A stretch of 64,000 nt of DNA from Saccharothrix sp. HUAS TT1 (GTDB lineage Bacteria > Actinomycetota > Actinomycetes > Mycobacteriales > Pseudonocardiaceae): positions 434,001 to 498,000 of the forward strand of contig NZ_CP160453.1 in NCBI RefSeq assembly GCF_040744945.1, in the 5' to 3' direction. Positions 9,125 through 18,855 of this stretch are shown here, piece after piece. The notes below the pieces were generated by a model. That model made no database searches and was not told where the DNA came from. It saw nothing but the letters and a program-made list of their open reading frames with translations. The translations under genes and the position numbers were made by a program. Numbering within the stretch: the first letter of the stretch is position 1; every line of letters starts with the position of its first letter.

Positions 9125-9406
9125 TCAGCGGTTGGCCAGGCCGTCCACCCGCAGGGTCGCGGAGGCGTCCCGGTGGGCGCCGGAGCCGCCGACGTGCTTG
9201 TCGCTGATCGCGGTGCCGTTCTTGAGCACGTGGTACAGCGCCATCCCGTGACCGCGACCCAGGTCGTAGTCGTTCTTCAGCCAGTCGAGGACGACGCCCG
9301 CCTTGGTGGTCGCGCCGTAGCCGCGGTCACCGGCCTCCGCCAGCAGCTCCGCCGGTGTCTTGCCGGTCTTCCGCTCGATGGTGTCGAGGTACGCCTGGAA
9401 GGACAT
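9125..9406 (-). CDS. DUF4287-family small protein
   Basis: A 93-residue protein starting MSFQAYLDTIERKTGKTPAE, with LKNDYDLGRGHGMALYHVLK in the middle; both are typical of DUF4287 (a helical domain of unknown function, often annotated next to DUF5655). The ATG at 9406 has an AGGAG ribosome site. An in-frame ATG 14 codons upstream lacks one. A well-formed promoter (TTGTCA-18-TACGCT) lies upstream and is covered by palindromic sequence, so the gene is probably regulated. Function unknown. Confidence 0.8.
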   Translation of the reverse strand: MSFQAYLDTIERKTGKTPAELLAEAGDRGYGATTKAGVVLDWLKNDYDLGRGHGMALYHVLKNGTAISDKHVGGSGAHRDASATLRVDGLANR

Positions 9407-9436
9407 CGTCGGCTCCTGTTCGTCGGGTGCCGCTTC

Positions 9437-9466
9437 AGCGTAGGACAAGTTTGTCTGTCATGACAA
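9437..9466 (-). promoter_or_regulatory. Promoter of the DUF4287 gene overlapped by palindromes
   Basis: On the minus strand TTGTCA and TACGCT are separated by 18 nt. The perfect palindrome TGTCATGACA (9456-9465) covers the -35, and a second repeat GACAA-GT-TTGTC (9444-9455) fills the spacer. A repressor bound there would block the polymerase. The regulator is not identified. Confidence 0.5.
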
Positions 9467-9479
9467 CTTTTTTATTCGG

Positions 9480-9692
9480 TCATAGCCAGAGCAGCTCGGA
9501 GCCCTTGAACAGGTGCAGGCAGCTCTCGGGACCCTGGAGGTCCATGCGAAGCATGCCGTCCTCGGTGACGACCTGAGCGCTCTCCTCGAACGCCAAACCC
9601 CACGCGGCGACCTGCAGGTCCGGGTCGCGCTCCACCACGGCGAACAGGCGGGGAGCCACCTCGGACACCGACTCGCGCTCTTCTTCGGTCAT
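9480..9692 (-). CDS. Small acidic protein of unknown function
   Basis: A 70-residue acidic protein (MTEEERESVSEVAPRLFAVV at the start, LHLFKGSELLWL at the end) with no recognised domain. Codon use is G/C-ended like neighbouring genes, which supports it being real. It lies upstream of the DUF4287 gene on the same strand, with 73 nt between this stop and that start; the palindromic promoter sits in that gap. A perfect palindrome CTGAACGTTCAG lies about 15 bp upstream of its ATG, and no strong ribosome site is visible, so the start is uncertain. Confidence 0.55.
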   Translation of the reverse strand: MTEEERESVSEVAPRLFAVVERDPDLQVAAWGLAFEESAQVVTEDGMLRMDLQGPESCLHLFKGSELLWL

Positions 9693-9694
9693 GC

Positions 9695-9719
9695 CTGAAC
9701 GCTAAATCTGAACGTTCAG
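9695..9719. promoter_or_regulatory. Palindrome CTGAACGTTCAG plus extra CTGAACG half-site
   Basis: CTGAACGTTCAG (9708-9719) is a perfect 12-bp palindrome, and another CTGAACG sits 13 bp away at 9695-9701. It lies between the divergent small acidic gene and the XRE regulator gene at 9801, where an autoregulatory operator is expected. Binding by that regulator is inference. Confidence 0.4.
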
Positions 9720-9800
9720 GTTGACCAGTCGCCTGATCAGGTGACGAGATGGCCGCCGGGGCTCGGGCAGACTGGCGGCGATCGACTTCGAGGAGACAGA

Positions 9801-10631
9801 GTGACCACCAGCGGTCAGAGCCCGACCGACTATCGCGCACGACTCGCCGAGCGGCTGAAGGAGTTGATGCGGCGCAGCGGCAAGGAGCGCGCCGACATCA
9901 TGCGGACGCTGGGTTGCTCGGTGTCCAAGGTCGGCACGATCCTGCGCGGCGACACCTCGGTCCCGCCGTTGGAGCTGGCCGCGCTGCTGGACCTGTTCGG
10001 GGTCGAGGGCGAGGAGCGGGCGGATTTGCTGCACCTGGGCGAGGAGGCGCGTCGGCGGCGGCCGAAGACGCCGTGGGGATCGGCGATCCCGGACCGGCTG
10101 CGGAAGTTCTTCAACACCGAGGAGACGGCGCGGCGGATCGAGCTGTACCGGCCGGACCTGCTGCACGGTCTCGTCCAGACCGAGGCCTACGCGCGGGCGG
10201 TGATCGAAACGAACGCGACGCTGCGCCCGGAGGACGTCGAGCGCCTGGTCCAGGCGCGGATGGCCAGGCAGGCGCGGCTGACCGGGCCGAACCCGCCGGA
10301 CTACACGCTGGTGATCAGGCAGTCGGTGCTGCGGGCACCGGTCGGGACGCCGGAGATCCGGTTCGAGCAGTTGGCGCACCTCAAGAAGCTGGCCGGGCTG
10401 CCACACGTGACGATCCGGGTCATCCCGGACAGCGTCGGCCTGACGAGCGCGCTCTACTTCCCGTTCATGATCCTCACGCCGCCTGCGGACCGCGCCAAGA
10501 CCGTGTACCTGGAGACGTTGACGGACGGGCTGTTGGTGGACGAGGAGAGCCGGATCTCCCACTACGAAGCCGTTTTCCGGGAACTTCTGGCGATCTCGGT
10601 CACCGATCTGCTTGATAGCGTTGAGGCATGA
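9801..10631 (+). CDS. XRE-family regulator with DUF5753 domain
   Basis: A 276-residue DNA-binding protein of a type greatly expanded in actinomycetes. An N-terminal XRE helix-turn-helix (RLAERLKELMRRSGKERADI then SVSKVGTILRGDTSVPP, residues 12-55) is followed by the DUF5753 domain, ending in the usual YLETLTDGLLVDEESRISHYEAVF and a short tail. The GTG start has AGGAGACAGA immediately upstream. The stop overlaps the ATG of a DUF397 gene by 4 nt, the standard partner (as in BldB/WhiJ-like systems, where the small protein works with the regulator). It precedes a toxin-immunity pair and could control it. Confidence 0.9.
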   Translation: MTTSGQSPTDYRARLAERLKELMRRSGKERADIMRTLGCSVSKVGTILRGDTSVPPLELAALLDLFGVEGEERADLLHLGEEARRRRPKTPWGSAIPDRLRKFFNTEETARRIELYRPDLLHGLVQTEAYARAVIETNATLRPEDVERLVQARMARQARLTGPNPPDYTLVIRQSVLRAPVGTPEIRFEQLAHLKKLAGLPHVTIRVIPDSVGLTSALYFPFMILTPPADRAKTVYLETLTDGLLVDEESRISHYEAVFRELLAISVTDLLDSVEA

Positions 10632-10804
10632 CTTGGCGGAAGAGCAGCTACAGCGGGAACAGCGGTGGTGATTGCGTCGAGTTGCGGGCGGGCCTGGACG
10701 CCGTTCGGGACTCCAAGAACGCGGACGGGCCGGTGCTGGAGTTCGAGCCGGATCGCTTGCGGGCCTTCGTGGGCGCTGTGAAGGCAGGTGTCCTCGACGG
10801 CTGA
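10628..10804 (+). CDS. DUF397 small regulatory partner protein
   Basis: A 58-residue protein, MTWRKSSYSGNSGGDCVELR at the N-terminus, followed by VRDSKNADGPVLEFEPDRLRAFVGAVKAG. These are the diagnostic motifs of DUF397 (W-x-K-S-S-x-S and VRDSK). DUF397 proteins are encoded directly after XRE/DUF5753 regulators and modulate them in Streptomyces. The ATG overlaps the upstream stop (ATGA), so it is translationally coupled. It is shorter than 60 codons and easily missed by gene callers. The following toxin gene starts 17 nt before this gene ends. Confidence 0.9.
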   Translation: MTWRKSSYSGNSGGDCVELRAGLDAVRDSKNADGPVLEFEPDRLRAFVGAVKAGVLDG

Positions 10805-11582
10805 CTCCCTCCTCGCCGGGGTCTGGACGCAGGTGGTCACGGCGCTCGACAGGGCAGCCGAGGCGGCCCACCACCTCAACACCGCCTTCGGCCTGTTCTG
10901 CGACGCGATCGACCGCCTGCACACGACGCTCCACGGCAGCCAGGGCGGCACGCGAGCGGCCGTGGAGGAGGTGCTGGACACCGTTGCGGTGGCCGCCAGG
11001 GTGCTCTGGGCTCTCCAGCTGGCGTACCTCGACGCCGAACGGCTGATCAACGCGTACATCAAGAGCCTCGACGGCACCCCACCGCCGAGGGCTGTCGAGT
11101 TCCCCGGCCACGTGGAACCCGACGCCCACTTCGGCCCGAATCCGAACCGCCACTACCCGGCCCTCGTGAAGGTGCCGTTGGTGAGAGCCGGTGAACCGGC
11201 GCACCGGACGAACACCTGGGCCACCCGGGTGCGACGGGGACTACCCGAGTACGAAGCCGGCAAGACTGACGGCGCCCTGTACGTGGACAGCGACCGCTCC
11301 TGGCGGTTGCTCAGTGGTGTGGACCGCAACGGCGGACTGACCGGAGAAGCCGAAAAGCACATCCCGCAAGCCATCGGCAACGGATTCTTCGAAGGCAAGC
11401 CGGTCCGGTTCGTCGTCGGTCACGCCCGGATGCTCAAGCAAGCTGCGACACACGTGGAGACGAAAGCCGCAGTGCGGTGTTTCCAGGCCGTCGAACTCAT
11501 CCTCCGCAGGGGGCAGACCATGCGGGTGTGGGTCGTCGGCGAGGCACGGCCGATCGTCATCCGCGGCAAGGCAAGGGGGTGA
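10788..11582 (+). CDS. SCP1.201-like deaminase toxin, apparently catalytically degenerate
   Basis: A 264-residue polymorphic-toxin-type protein. Residues 1-100 are helical (LLAGVWTQVVTALDRAAEAAHHL), like the export domains of type VII-delivered toxins. The C-terminal part resembles SCP1.201-type cytidine deaminases (the DddA group): GKTDGALYVDSDRSW, then the catalytic HVE at 222-224. The expected zinc-binding Pro-Cys-x2-Cys motif is missing: only seven residues separate E224 from a lone C231, where the family has roughly 30. The sequence after it (AVELILRRGQTMRVWVVGE) still resembles the family's closing strand, so an internal in-frame deletion is the likely cause. The next gene is an Imm1 immunity protein, which supports the toxin identity. 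Probably inactive as a deaminase. Confidence 0.65.
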   Translation: MSSTADSLLAGVWTQVVTALDRAAEAAHHLNTAFGLFCDAIDRLHTTLHGSQGGTRAAVEEVLDTVAVAARVLWALQLAYLDAERLINAYIKSLDGTPPPRAVEFPGHVEPDAHFGPNPNRHYPALVKVPLVRAGEPAHRTNTWATRVRRGLPEYEAGKTDGALYVDSDRSWRLLSGVDRNGGLTGEAEKHIPQAIGNGFFEGKPVRFVVGHARMLKQAATHVETKAAVRCFQAVELILRRGQTMRVWVVGEARPIVIRGKARG

Positions 11583-11586
11583 AGGA

Positions 11587-12105
11587 GTGCACTTCAACTT
11601 CTTCGGGCACGTGAAGGGCAGGTACAACCGCAGCGAGGAGCCCCTGGCCACCACGGTGGAGGAGGCGAAGGCGGTGGTCGATCACCTCCTGACCACTTCC
11701 CCCTCTGAGGAGGACACGCAGGTGGTGGTCTCGCGGAGCGACACGGTCGACGGCATCGAGGTCATCGTCGATCCGGGGACCGGTTACGTGACCTTGAGTT
11801 GGAGCGGGTACCTCCAGTCGAAGAACCCGACGCCCTTCGCCGACGCCCCGCTGATCGCGCACAACTACGACGACGACCCGTTGATCCACATGGCGCGGAG
11901 CTCGTACGTTTCGGTGGAGGTGGCGCGGGAGGCGTTGTACCAGTACGTGGAGACCGGTGGGCAGCCCACGGCCGTGGAGTGGGAGCCGCAGGTGTTCGAG
12001 GTGTACGAACTCCCCGGTTGGGTGGCCGACGAGCCGGAGGAGGCCCGGCACTTCGTGCTGATCGAACCGTCAGGCGTCGACGGAGGCGGCCCAGCTCGCC
12101 AGTAG
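11587..12105 (+). CDS. Imm1-family immunity protein
   Basis: A 172-residue protein ending with VSVEVAREALYQYVETGGQP followed by TAVEWE, the hallmark of Imm1 proteins encoded next to SCP1.201-type deaminase toxins in actinobacteria. The middle holds strands GYVTLSWSG and an acidic YDDDPLIH segment. The GTG lies 4 nt after the toxin stop and has GGGGGTGAAGGA as ribosome site. Its role would be to bind and neutralise the deaminase. It looks intact although the toxin is degenerate, so it may protect against toxins of neighbours. The 3' end overlaps the convergent MmyB-like gene by 36 nt. Confidence 0.72.
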   Translation: MHFNFFGHVKGRYNRSEEPLATTVEEAKAVVDHLLTTSPSEEDTQVVVSRSDTVDGIEVIVDPGTGYVTLSWSGYLQSKNPTPFADAPLIAHNYDDDPLIHMARSSYVSVEVAREALYQYVETGGQPTAVEWEPQVFEVYELPGWVADEPEEARHFVLIEPSGVDGGGPARQ

Positions 12106-12894
12106 TTTCAGGCGGTCCTCGGTCGGTGAGCCGACCTTGGCGGTGTAGACGGCCAGGACCACGTCCTGGTCGCCGACCGGTTGCAGGGTCTCGTAGTCCA
12201 GGTCCAGGTCGCCGACGACCGGGTGGTGGACGAGCTTGGTGCCGTGCGTCTTCTCCAGCACCTTGTGCTGCGCCCACAGCTTCCGGAACGTCTCGTCCTT
12301 CACCGACAGCTCCCCCACCAGCGCCGCCAGCCTGGCGTCGTTCGGGTTCCGGCCCGCGTCCAACCTGAGGAACGCCACCATGTCGGCGGCGACGGCGGGC
12401 CAGTCGCGGTAGAAGGTGCGGGATTCCGGGCGCAGGAACGTGTGCCTGGCGGAGTTCCGCTCCTCCGGCGCCTGGTCGGTGAAGCCGTACAGGGCGTCGG
12501 CCAGGGGGTTCCAGGCCAGGATGTCGGCGCGGCGGCCCATCACGAACGCGGGGACGTCGTCGACCATGTCCAGCAACCGGCGCAGTCCCGGGCGGACTCG
12601 TTGGGGGGCCGGGCGCTTGGACGGCGCGGGGCGGACGAGGTTGCGCAGGTGGGCGCGTTCGGTCTCGTCCAGGCGCAGCACGCGGGCGACCGCGTCCAGC
12701 ACCGCGTCCGACACCGCCGGGGTCCGGCCCTGTTCCAGGCGCATGTAGTAGTCCACGCTGACGCCGGCCAGCAGCGCCAGCTCCTCGCGTCGCAGGCCGG
12801 GCACGCGTCGGCGACCGCCACCGGGCAGGCCGACGTCGTCCGGGCGGACGCGAGCCCGGCGGCTGCGGAGGAATTCGCCGAGGTCGTGGTTCAC
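12070..12894 (-). CDS. MmyB-like XRE transcriptional regulator
   Basis: A 274-residue regulator: an N-terminal XRE domain (LRREELALLAGVSVDYYMRLEQGR, residues 35-60) followed by a PAS-like MmyB ligand-binding domain (ILAWNPLADALYG, then LDAGRNPNDARLAALVGELS and YETLQPVGDQDVVLAVYTA). Related proteins bind fatty-acid-like ligands and are often divergent to a short-chain dehydrogenase gene. That is the layout here, with the SDR starting 121 nt away at 13015. The GTG at 12894 follows CATACT with 6 nt between, compatible with leaderless expression. Control of the SDR is inferred from the arrangement. Confidence 0.9.
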   Translation of the reverse strand: MNHDLGEFLRSRRARVRPDDVGLPGGGRRRVPGLRREELALLAGVSVDYYMRLEQGRTPAVSDAVLDAVARVLRLDETERAHLRNLVRPAPSKRPAPQRVRPGLRRLLDMVDDVPAFVMGRRADILAWNPLADALYGFTDQAPEERNSARHTFLRPESRTFYRDWPAVAADMVAFLRLDAGRNPNDARLAALVGELSVKDETFRKLWAQHKVLEKTHGTKLVHHPVVGDLDLDYETLQPVGDQDVVLAVYTAKVGSPTEDRLKLLASWAASVDA

Positions 12895-13014
12895 CCACCC
12901 AGTATGGCGGCCGGCGACCCCCGGAGCCTGGGTACTGCCGGACCTGGGGAACGCGGTTCCACAGGTGGAGCAGGGCCTCCGGTACCTCGCCCGAACAGGC
13001 CCAGTGTTGGTGCC

Positions 13015-13764
13015 ATGACCTACGACCTGAACAACCGCACCGCCGTCGTCACCGGCGCCGCCAGTGGCATCGGCTCCGAGATCGCGCTCGTCCTGGCCCG
13101 GTCGGGGGCGAGGGTCGCGCTGCTGGCCCGCCGGGCGGACCGGCTCGCCGAGCTGGCCGACCAGATCGCCGCCGAGGGCGGGCAAGCGCTTGCGGTGGCC
13201 GCCGACGTGACCGGTGACCTCACCGGGGCGGTGGAGGCGGTGCACGCCGCCTTCGGCCGGGTCGACCTGGTGGTGAACAACGCGGGCGTGATGCTCGCGA
13301 ACCCCCTCACCGCGGGCCGGGACGACGAGTGGCACCGGATGATCGACACCAACCTCAAGGGCCTGCTGAACGTGACCCGGGCGTTCACCGCCGACCTGGT
13401 CGAGGCGGGCGCCACCGGCGCCGCGGACCTGGTGAACATCTCGTCCGTCGGCGCGCACCTGACGTTCCCCAACTACGCCGTCTACACCGCGACCAAGGCG
13501 GCGGTCACGCACCTGTCGGCGAACCTGCGCACCGAGCTGGGCCCGAAGGGCGTGCGGGTGACCAACGTCGAGCCCGGCCTGGTCAGCAGCGAGCTGGCCG
13601 ACCACATGGACAACCCCGAGGTCGACGCGCACCTGGCGGCGTGGCGGGAAGAGGTGCCGCCGCTGAGCCCGGCCGACATCGGCGACGTGGTCGGGTTCGC
13701 CACCAGCCGACCCAGGCAGGTGAACCTGCGGCAGCTCGTGGTGCTGCCGACCGTGCAGGTCTGA
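13015..13764 (+). CDS. Short-chain dehydrogenase/reductase
   Basis: A 249-residue classical SDR using NAD(P)H. The cofactor motif TGAASGIG is at residues 14-21, NNAG is at about 90, the catalytic Ser is in NISSVGAHL and the Tyr-x3-Lys is YTATK, followed by VEPGLV. ALLARRADRL after strand 2 suggests NADP preference. The ATG at 13015 is the only start that gives the usual N-terminus (NRTAVVTGAA). It faces the MmyB-like regulator, its likely controller. The substrate is unknown. Confidence 0.9.
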   Translation: MTYDLNNRTAVVTGAASGIGSEIALVLARSGARVALLARRADRLAELADQIAAEGGQALAVAADVTGDLTGAVEAVHAAFGRVDLVVNNAGVMLANPLTAGRDDEWHRMIDTNLKGLLNVTRAFTADLVEAGATGAADLVNISSVGAHLTFPNYAVYTATKAAVTHLSANLRTELGPKGVRVTNVEPGLVSSELADHMDNPEVDAHLAAWREEVPPLSPADIGDVVGFATSRPRQVNLRQLVVLPTVQV

Positions 13765-13809
13765 GCCCCGGACGCGGACACCGCCCACCGACCCCGGTCG
13801 GTGGGCGGT

Positions 13810-14628
13810 TCACGTCTTGCGCCGGCGGTAGGCGCGTTGCTGGCACGCGCGCGAGCAGTACGCGCGCGGTCGGCCGGAGGCGGGTTGCACCACCGGATTG
13901 CCGCACACCTGACAGCTTTCATCACGCTTTACATCACGCTTGTTGACCAGCAGTTCGATGCCGTCCAGCAGGCGGGCCAGGCCGAACTCGAAGGGCGACT
14001 CCGGCTGGTCGTAACCGCCGGCCTCCCACAGCCCGGACAACGTCGAGTAGCGGTCGAAGCGGGCGAACAGCGTGTCACGCGCCCCCCACCACTGCTCGTC
14101 GCTCACCCCCGTGCTGCGCTCCGCCCGCGCGGCCTCGACCAGGGCCGACGCCTCGGCGTCCACGAACCGGCCGACCAGGCCGACCGACGCGACCACCTCG
14201 GCGGGGGTGAGGCCGGTGCCGACGAGGATGCCCAGCGCGTGCTCGTAGTGGGCGAGCGCGTTCGGCCCCGGCACGTGCCGACCGCCCCGCACCTCGGCCA
14301 GCCAGGGGTGGCGTTCCCGCAGCTCCCAGGCGAACCGGGCGTACTCCTCCAGCTGCGACCGCCACCCGCTGCCCGGCGTCGTCGCGGGCGGTTCGCCGAG
14401 CACGGCGTCGCGCATCAGGTCGACCAGGTGGTCGCGGCCGGGCACGTGGCGGTACAGGGACATGGTGGTGAAGCCGAGCCGTTCGGCGACCTTGCGCATG
14501 GACAGCCCGGCCAGGCCCTCGGCGTCGGCCACCCCGACCGCGGCGCCGACGATCACCTCCAGGTTCAGCCCCGACCGGGCGCCCCACAGCAGCTCGACGC
14601 CGCGGTCCGGGTCGTCCGCCTTCCCCAT
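13810..14628 (-). CDS. TetR-family regulator with C-terminal cysteine cluster
   Basis: A 272-residue protein. The helix-turn-helix (EVIVGAAVGVADAEGLAGLS then VAERLGFTTMSLYRHVPGRD) begins near residue 25, and a TetR_C_1-type ligand domain follows, with AELLVN-like end near 235. The last 35 residues add CQVCGNPVVQPASGRPRAYC then SRACQQRAYRRRKT: two CxxC-type pairs in a basic context, suggesting a small zinc-binding or DNA-binding tail. ATG at 14628 has GGAGG with 6-nt spacing and is preferred over the GTG just upstream. It is divergent from the beta-helix gene, and the 65-nt gap holds an imperfect inverted repeat GTTTAC-ggc-ATAAAC that fits a TetR operator. Confidence 0.85.
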   Translation of the reverse strand: MGKADDPDRGVELLWGARSGLNLEVIVGAAVGVADAEGLAGLSMRKVAERLGFTTMSLYRHVPGRDHLVDLMRDAVLGEPPATTPGSGWRSQLEEYARFAWELRERHPWLAEVRGGRHVPGPNALAHYEHALGILVGTGLTPAEVVASVGLVGRFVDAEASALVEAARAERSTGVSDEQWWGARDTLFARFDRYSTLSGLWEAGGYDQPESPFEFGLARLLDGIELLVNKRDVKRDESCQVCGNPVVQPASGRPRAYCSRACQQRAYRRRKT

Positions 14629-14662
14629 CACCCACCTCCGATTCCATGATATACATCTCGCG

Positions 14663-14677
14663 GTTTACGGCATAAAC
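14663..14677. promoter_or_regulatory. Putative TetR operator GTTTAC-N3-ATAAAC
   Basis: Inverted repeat with 6-bp arms (one mismatch) centred between the divergent tetR-like and beta-helix genes. TetR repressors commonly bind such short A/T-rich palindromes in a high-GC genome. The regulator at 13810-14628 is the obvious candidate. Confidence 0.4.
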
Positions 14678-14693
14678 AACCTGGGGCGTGATC

Positions 14694-16427
14694 ATGGTCG
14701 AGTTCTACGTCTCCCCCACCGGGGACGATTCCACTGCGGGCACCGCCGACCGGCCGTTCGGCACGGTCGAACGCGCACGGCGGGCGGCACGGGAGGTGCG
14801 CGGCGACGTCACCGTGCACCTCAGGGCGGGCACGCACGTGCTCACCGAGCCGTTCGAGCTGGACGAGGACGACTCCGGGGTCGTCTACCAGGCGTTCGAG
14901 CGGGAGGAGGCGGTCATCAGCGGCGGGCGCGCGGTCACCGGTCGGCGCGACCCGGACGGGGTCTGGCGGGCCGAGGTCGGCGACCTCGTCACCCGGCACC
15001 TCGTGGTCGACGGGCGGCGGGTCGAGCGGGCGGGGGTCGACGGGCTGCCCGGCGCGGTCCGCCGCACGGCCACCGGCTACGTCACCGACGCCCCGCTGGA
15101 CTGGCACAGCACCACCGGCGTCGAGTTCGTGCACCGGGGCGTCTACCCGTGGACCGAGGCGCGCGCGGCGGTGGCCTCCACCACCCGCGAGGGCGACGGG
15201 ACGGTGATCACCATGGCGCAGCCGGCGTTCGGCTGGGCCCAGGACGTCTACAACTCGGAGTGGTCCGGCCAGGTGTCGTCGGGGCTGCCCGAGCCGACCC
15301 GGGTGGAGAACGACCCGGCGTTCCTGACGCCCGGCACGTTCGCCCTGGACCGGTCGCGGCCCGGTCACCACGTGCTGCACTACCTCCCCCTCCCGGACGA
15401 GGACGACCCGCACGTCGTCGCGCCCGCGCTGGAGGTGCTGCTGCGCGCCACCGGCACCCGTGACGTGGCGTTCCGGGGCCTGGTGTTCGCCGACACGACG
15501 TGGCTGCGGCCCGGTGGCGAGCGGGGGTTCCTGCACTACCACGCGAACGGCTACTACGACGGCGGCCGGATCGGGAGGGTCGACGTGGCCGAGGGCGCGT
15601 GGCTGACCGTGCCGGAGGAGCACGAGCTGATCCCCGCGGGCGTGCGGCTCGACGGGACGACCGGTGTGCGGTTCGAGGGGTGCCGGTTCACCAGGTTGGG
15701 CGCCACCGGGCTCGGCGCGACCGGCGGCGCGGACCTCGTGGTGCGCGGCTGCGACTTCGACGCGATCGCCGCGTCCGCCATCGCGGTCACCGGCACCAGG
15801 GGGGCGCTGGTCGAGGACAACCTCGTGGAACGGGTGGGGCTGGACCACTCCGGGTCGGCCGGGATCACGGTCCAGGGCACCGAGGGGTGCGCCGTCGAGC
15901 ACAACCACGTGCACGACGTGCCGCACAACGGCATCGTCGCCAACCCGGGTCGGGGCACCCGGATCGCGCACAACCTGGTCACCGACTCCATGGGCGTGCT
16001 GGCCGACGGCGGTGGCGTCTACCTGTCCGGACCGCAGGGCGACTCCTTCGAGAGCGGCGCGCTGATCAGCGGGAACGTCATCGAGAACGTCCGCACGCCG
16101 TACAACTTCGGCCTCTACGCCGACTACGGCGCCAGGTGGGTGCGGATCGAGGGGAACGCGGTCTCCCGCGCGGACAACACCGCCGTGCTGCACGTCGGCC
16201 CGCCGTTGGAGCACGTCGTGTTCGAGGGCAACACGTGGGACGCCGACCCGGTGGGCGGCGACGACGTGCCGCCCGGCGTCACCTACCGGGGGAACACCAC
16301 GGTCACCGGCCCGGACTTCGCCGCCGCCACCGCCGAGGTCCGGGCGCGGGCGGGCCTGCTCACGGCCCGCGGGCCCGCGACGCCGGGGCTCAGGGCTCCG
16401 GGGCTCAGGGCTCCACGCGGCGCTTGA
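14694..16427 (+). CDS. Right-handed parallel beta-helix protein, possible polysaccharide-active enzyme
   Basis: A 577-residue protein. The N-terminus (VEFYVSPTGDDSTAGTADRP then FGTVERARRAAREVRGDVTV) is the usual entry of pectate-lyase-like proteins. Residues 290-530 are successive beta-helix coils such as LVVRGCDFDAIAASAIAVTG, ALVEDNLVERVGLDHSGSAG and CAVEHNHVHDVPHNGIVANP. These resemble glycoside hydrolase and lyase families built on this fold, but I cannot assign one. No signal peptide is visible, so it is either cytoplasmic or exported non-classically. The ATG at 14694 is preferred to the GTG at 14688 on weak grounds. The divergent TetR gene probably regulates it. The last codons contain two copies of a 15-nt repeat and overlap the convergent VOC gene by 23 nt. 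Confidence 0.75.
   Translation: MVEFYVSPTGDDSTAGTADRPFGTVERARRAAREVRGDVTVHLRAGTHVLTEPFELDEDDSGVVYQAFEREEAVISGGRAVTGRRDPDGVWRAEVGDLVTRHLVVDGRRVERAGVDGLPGAVRRTATGYVTDAPLDWHSTTGVEFVHRGVYPWTEARAAVASTTREGDGTVITMAQPAFGWAQDVYNSEWSGQVSSGLPEPTRVENDPAFLTPGTFALDRSRPGHHVLHYLPLPDEDDPHVVAPALEVLLRATGTRDVAFRGLVFADTTWLRPGGERGFLHYHANGYYDGGRIGRVDVAEGAWLTVPEEHELIPAGVRLDGTTGVRFEGCRFTRLGATGLGATGGADLVVRGCDFDAIAASAIAVTGTRGALVEDNLVERVGLDHSGSAGITVQGTEGCAVEHNHVHDVPHNGIVANPGRGTRIAHNLVTDSMGVLADGGGVYLSGPQGDSFESGALISGNVIENVRTPYNFGLYADYGARWVRIEGNAVSRADNTAVLHVGPPLEHVVFEGNTWDADPVGGDDVPPGVTYRGNTTVTGPDFAAATAEVRARAGLLTARGPATPGLRAPGLRAPRGA
16383..16412. repeat. 15-nt tandem duplication at convergent gene ends
   Basis: Two exact adjacent copies of a 15-nt unit beginning CCGGGGCTCAGG. 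In the beta-helix frame they encode a repeated Leu-Arg-Ala-Pro-Gly, and they also span the stop of the VOC gene. The likely origin is slippage. Confidence 0.7.
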
Positions 16428-16764
16428 GCAGGCAGAACTCGTTGCCCTCGGGGTCCTGCAGGACGTGCCAGCCGACGTCCCCCTGGCCGATGTCGACGTG
16501 ACGCGCCCCGAGCGCGAGCAGGCGTTCCAGCTCGGCGTCCTGCTCGCGGTCGGTGGCGTTGACGTCGATGTGCAGGCGCAGCTTCTGCGCCTTCGGCTCC
16601 GGGACGGCCAGGAGCAGCAGCGTCGGGAACTCGCCCGCGCGGCCGATCTCGACGCTCTCCTCGTCGCGGTCGAGCACCTGGTAGTCGAGCACTTCACACC
16701 AGAACGCGGCGAGCGCTCCCGGGTCGGCGCAGTCCAGGACCAGTTCTGTGATGCGGCAGGCCAT
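16405..16764 (-). CDS. VOC-family (glyoxalase-like) protein
   Basis: A 119-residue protein with one vicinal-oxygen-chelate domain: ITELVLDCADPGALAAFWCE at the N-terminus, LRLHIDVNATD in the middle and the closing WHVLQDPEGNEFCLLKR. It belongs to the small actinobacterial VOC group with a DPEGNEFC end, which includes many proteins of unknown substrate. The ATG at 16764 gives the standard N-terminus. It is a stand-alone gene, convergent with the beta-helix gene and divergent from panB. Confidence 0.85.
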   Translation of the reverse strand: MACRITELVLDCADPGALAAFWCEVLDYQVLDRDEESVEIGRAGEFPTLLLLAVPEPKAQKLRLHIDVNATDREQDAELERLLALGARHVDIGQGDVGWHVLQDPEGNEFCLLKRRVEP

Positions 16765-16887
16765 GGCGTGTGAAGCTACTCGCACTCCGTGCAATTCCCC
16801 TTGCGTCGGTGTCAGGCTGAGTGGGTAACCGTGCAACAAGCGCCCGGGGACCCGCGACGGAGCGGGCCTCGAGGGAGGACGGTCGAC

Positions 16888-18770
<1,883 letters not shown>

Positions 18771-18855
18771 TCGGCCCCTACTCGGCGCGCCACCGATAAC
18801 GGAGCACTCCCGGTAGGCGATAAGCCGTCACTAGGAGTCACGACGAGGAGCGATC

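Noticed and set aside
18771..18855. Possible tRNA or attachment site before the LCAT-STAND module
   Set aside because: No cloverleaf arms or CCA-type end could be folded by eye, and no matching direct repeat was found after 25506.
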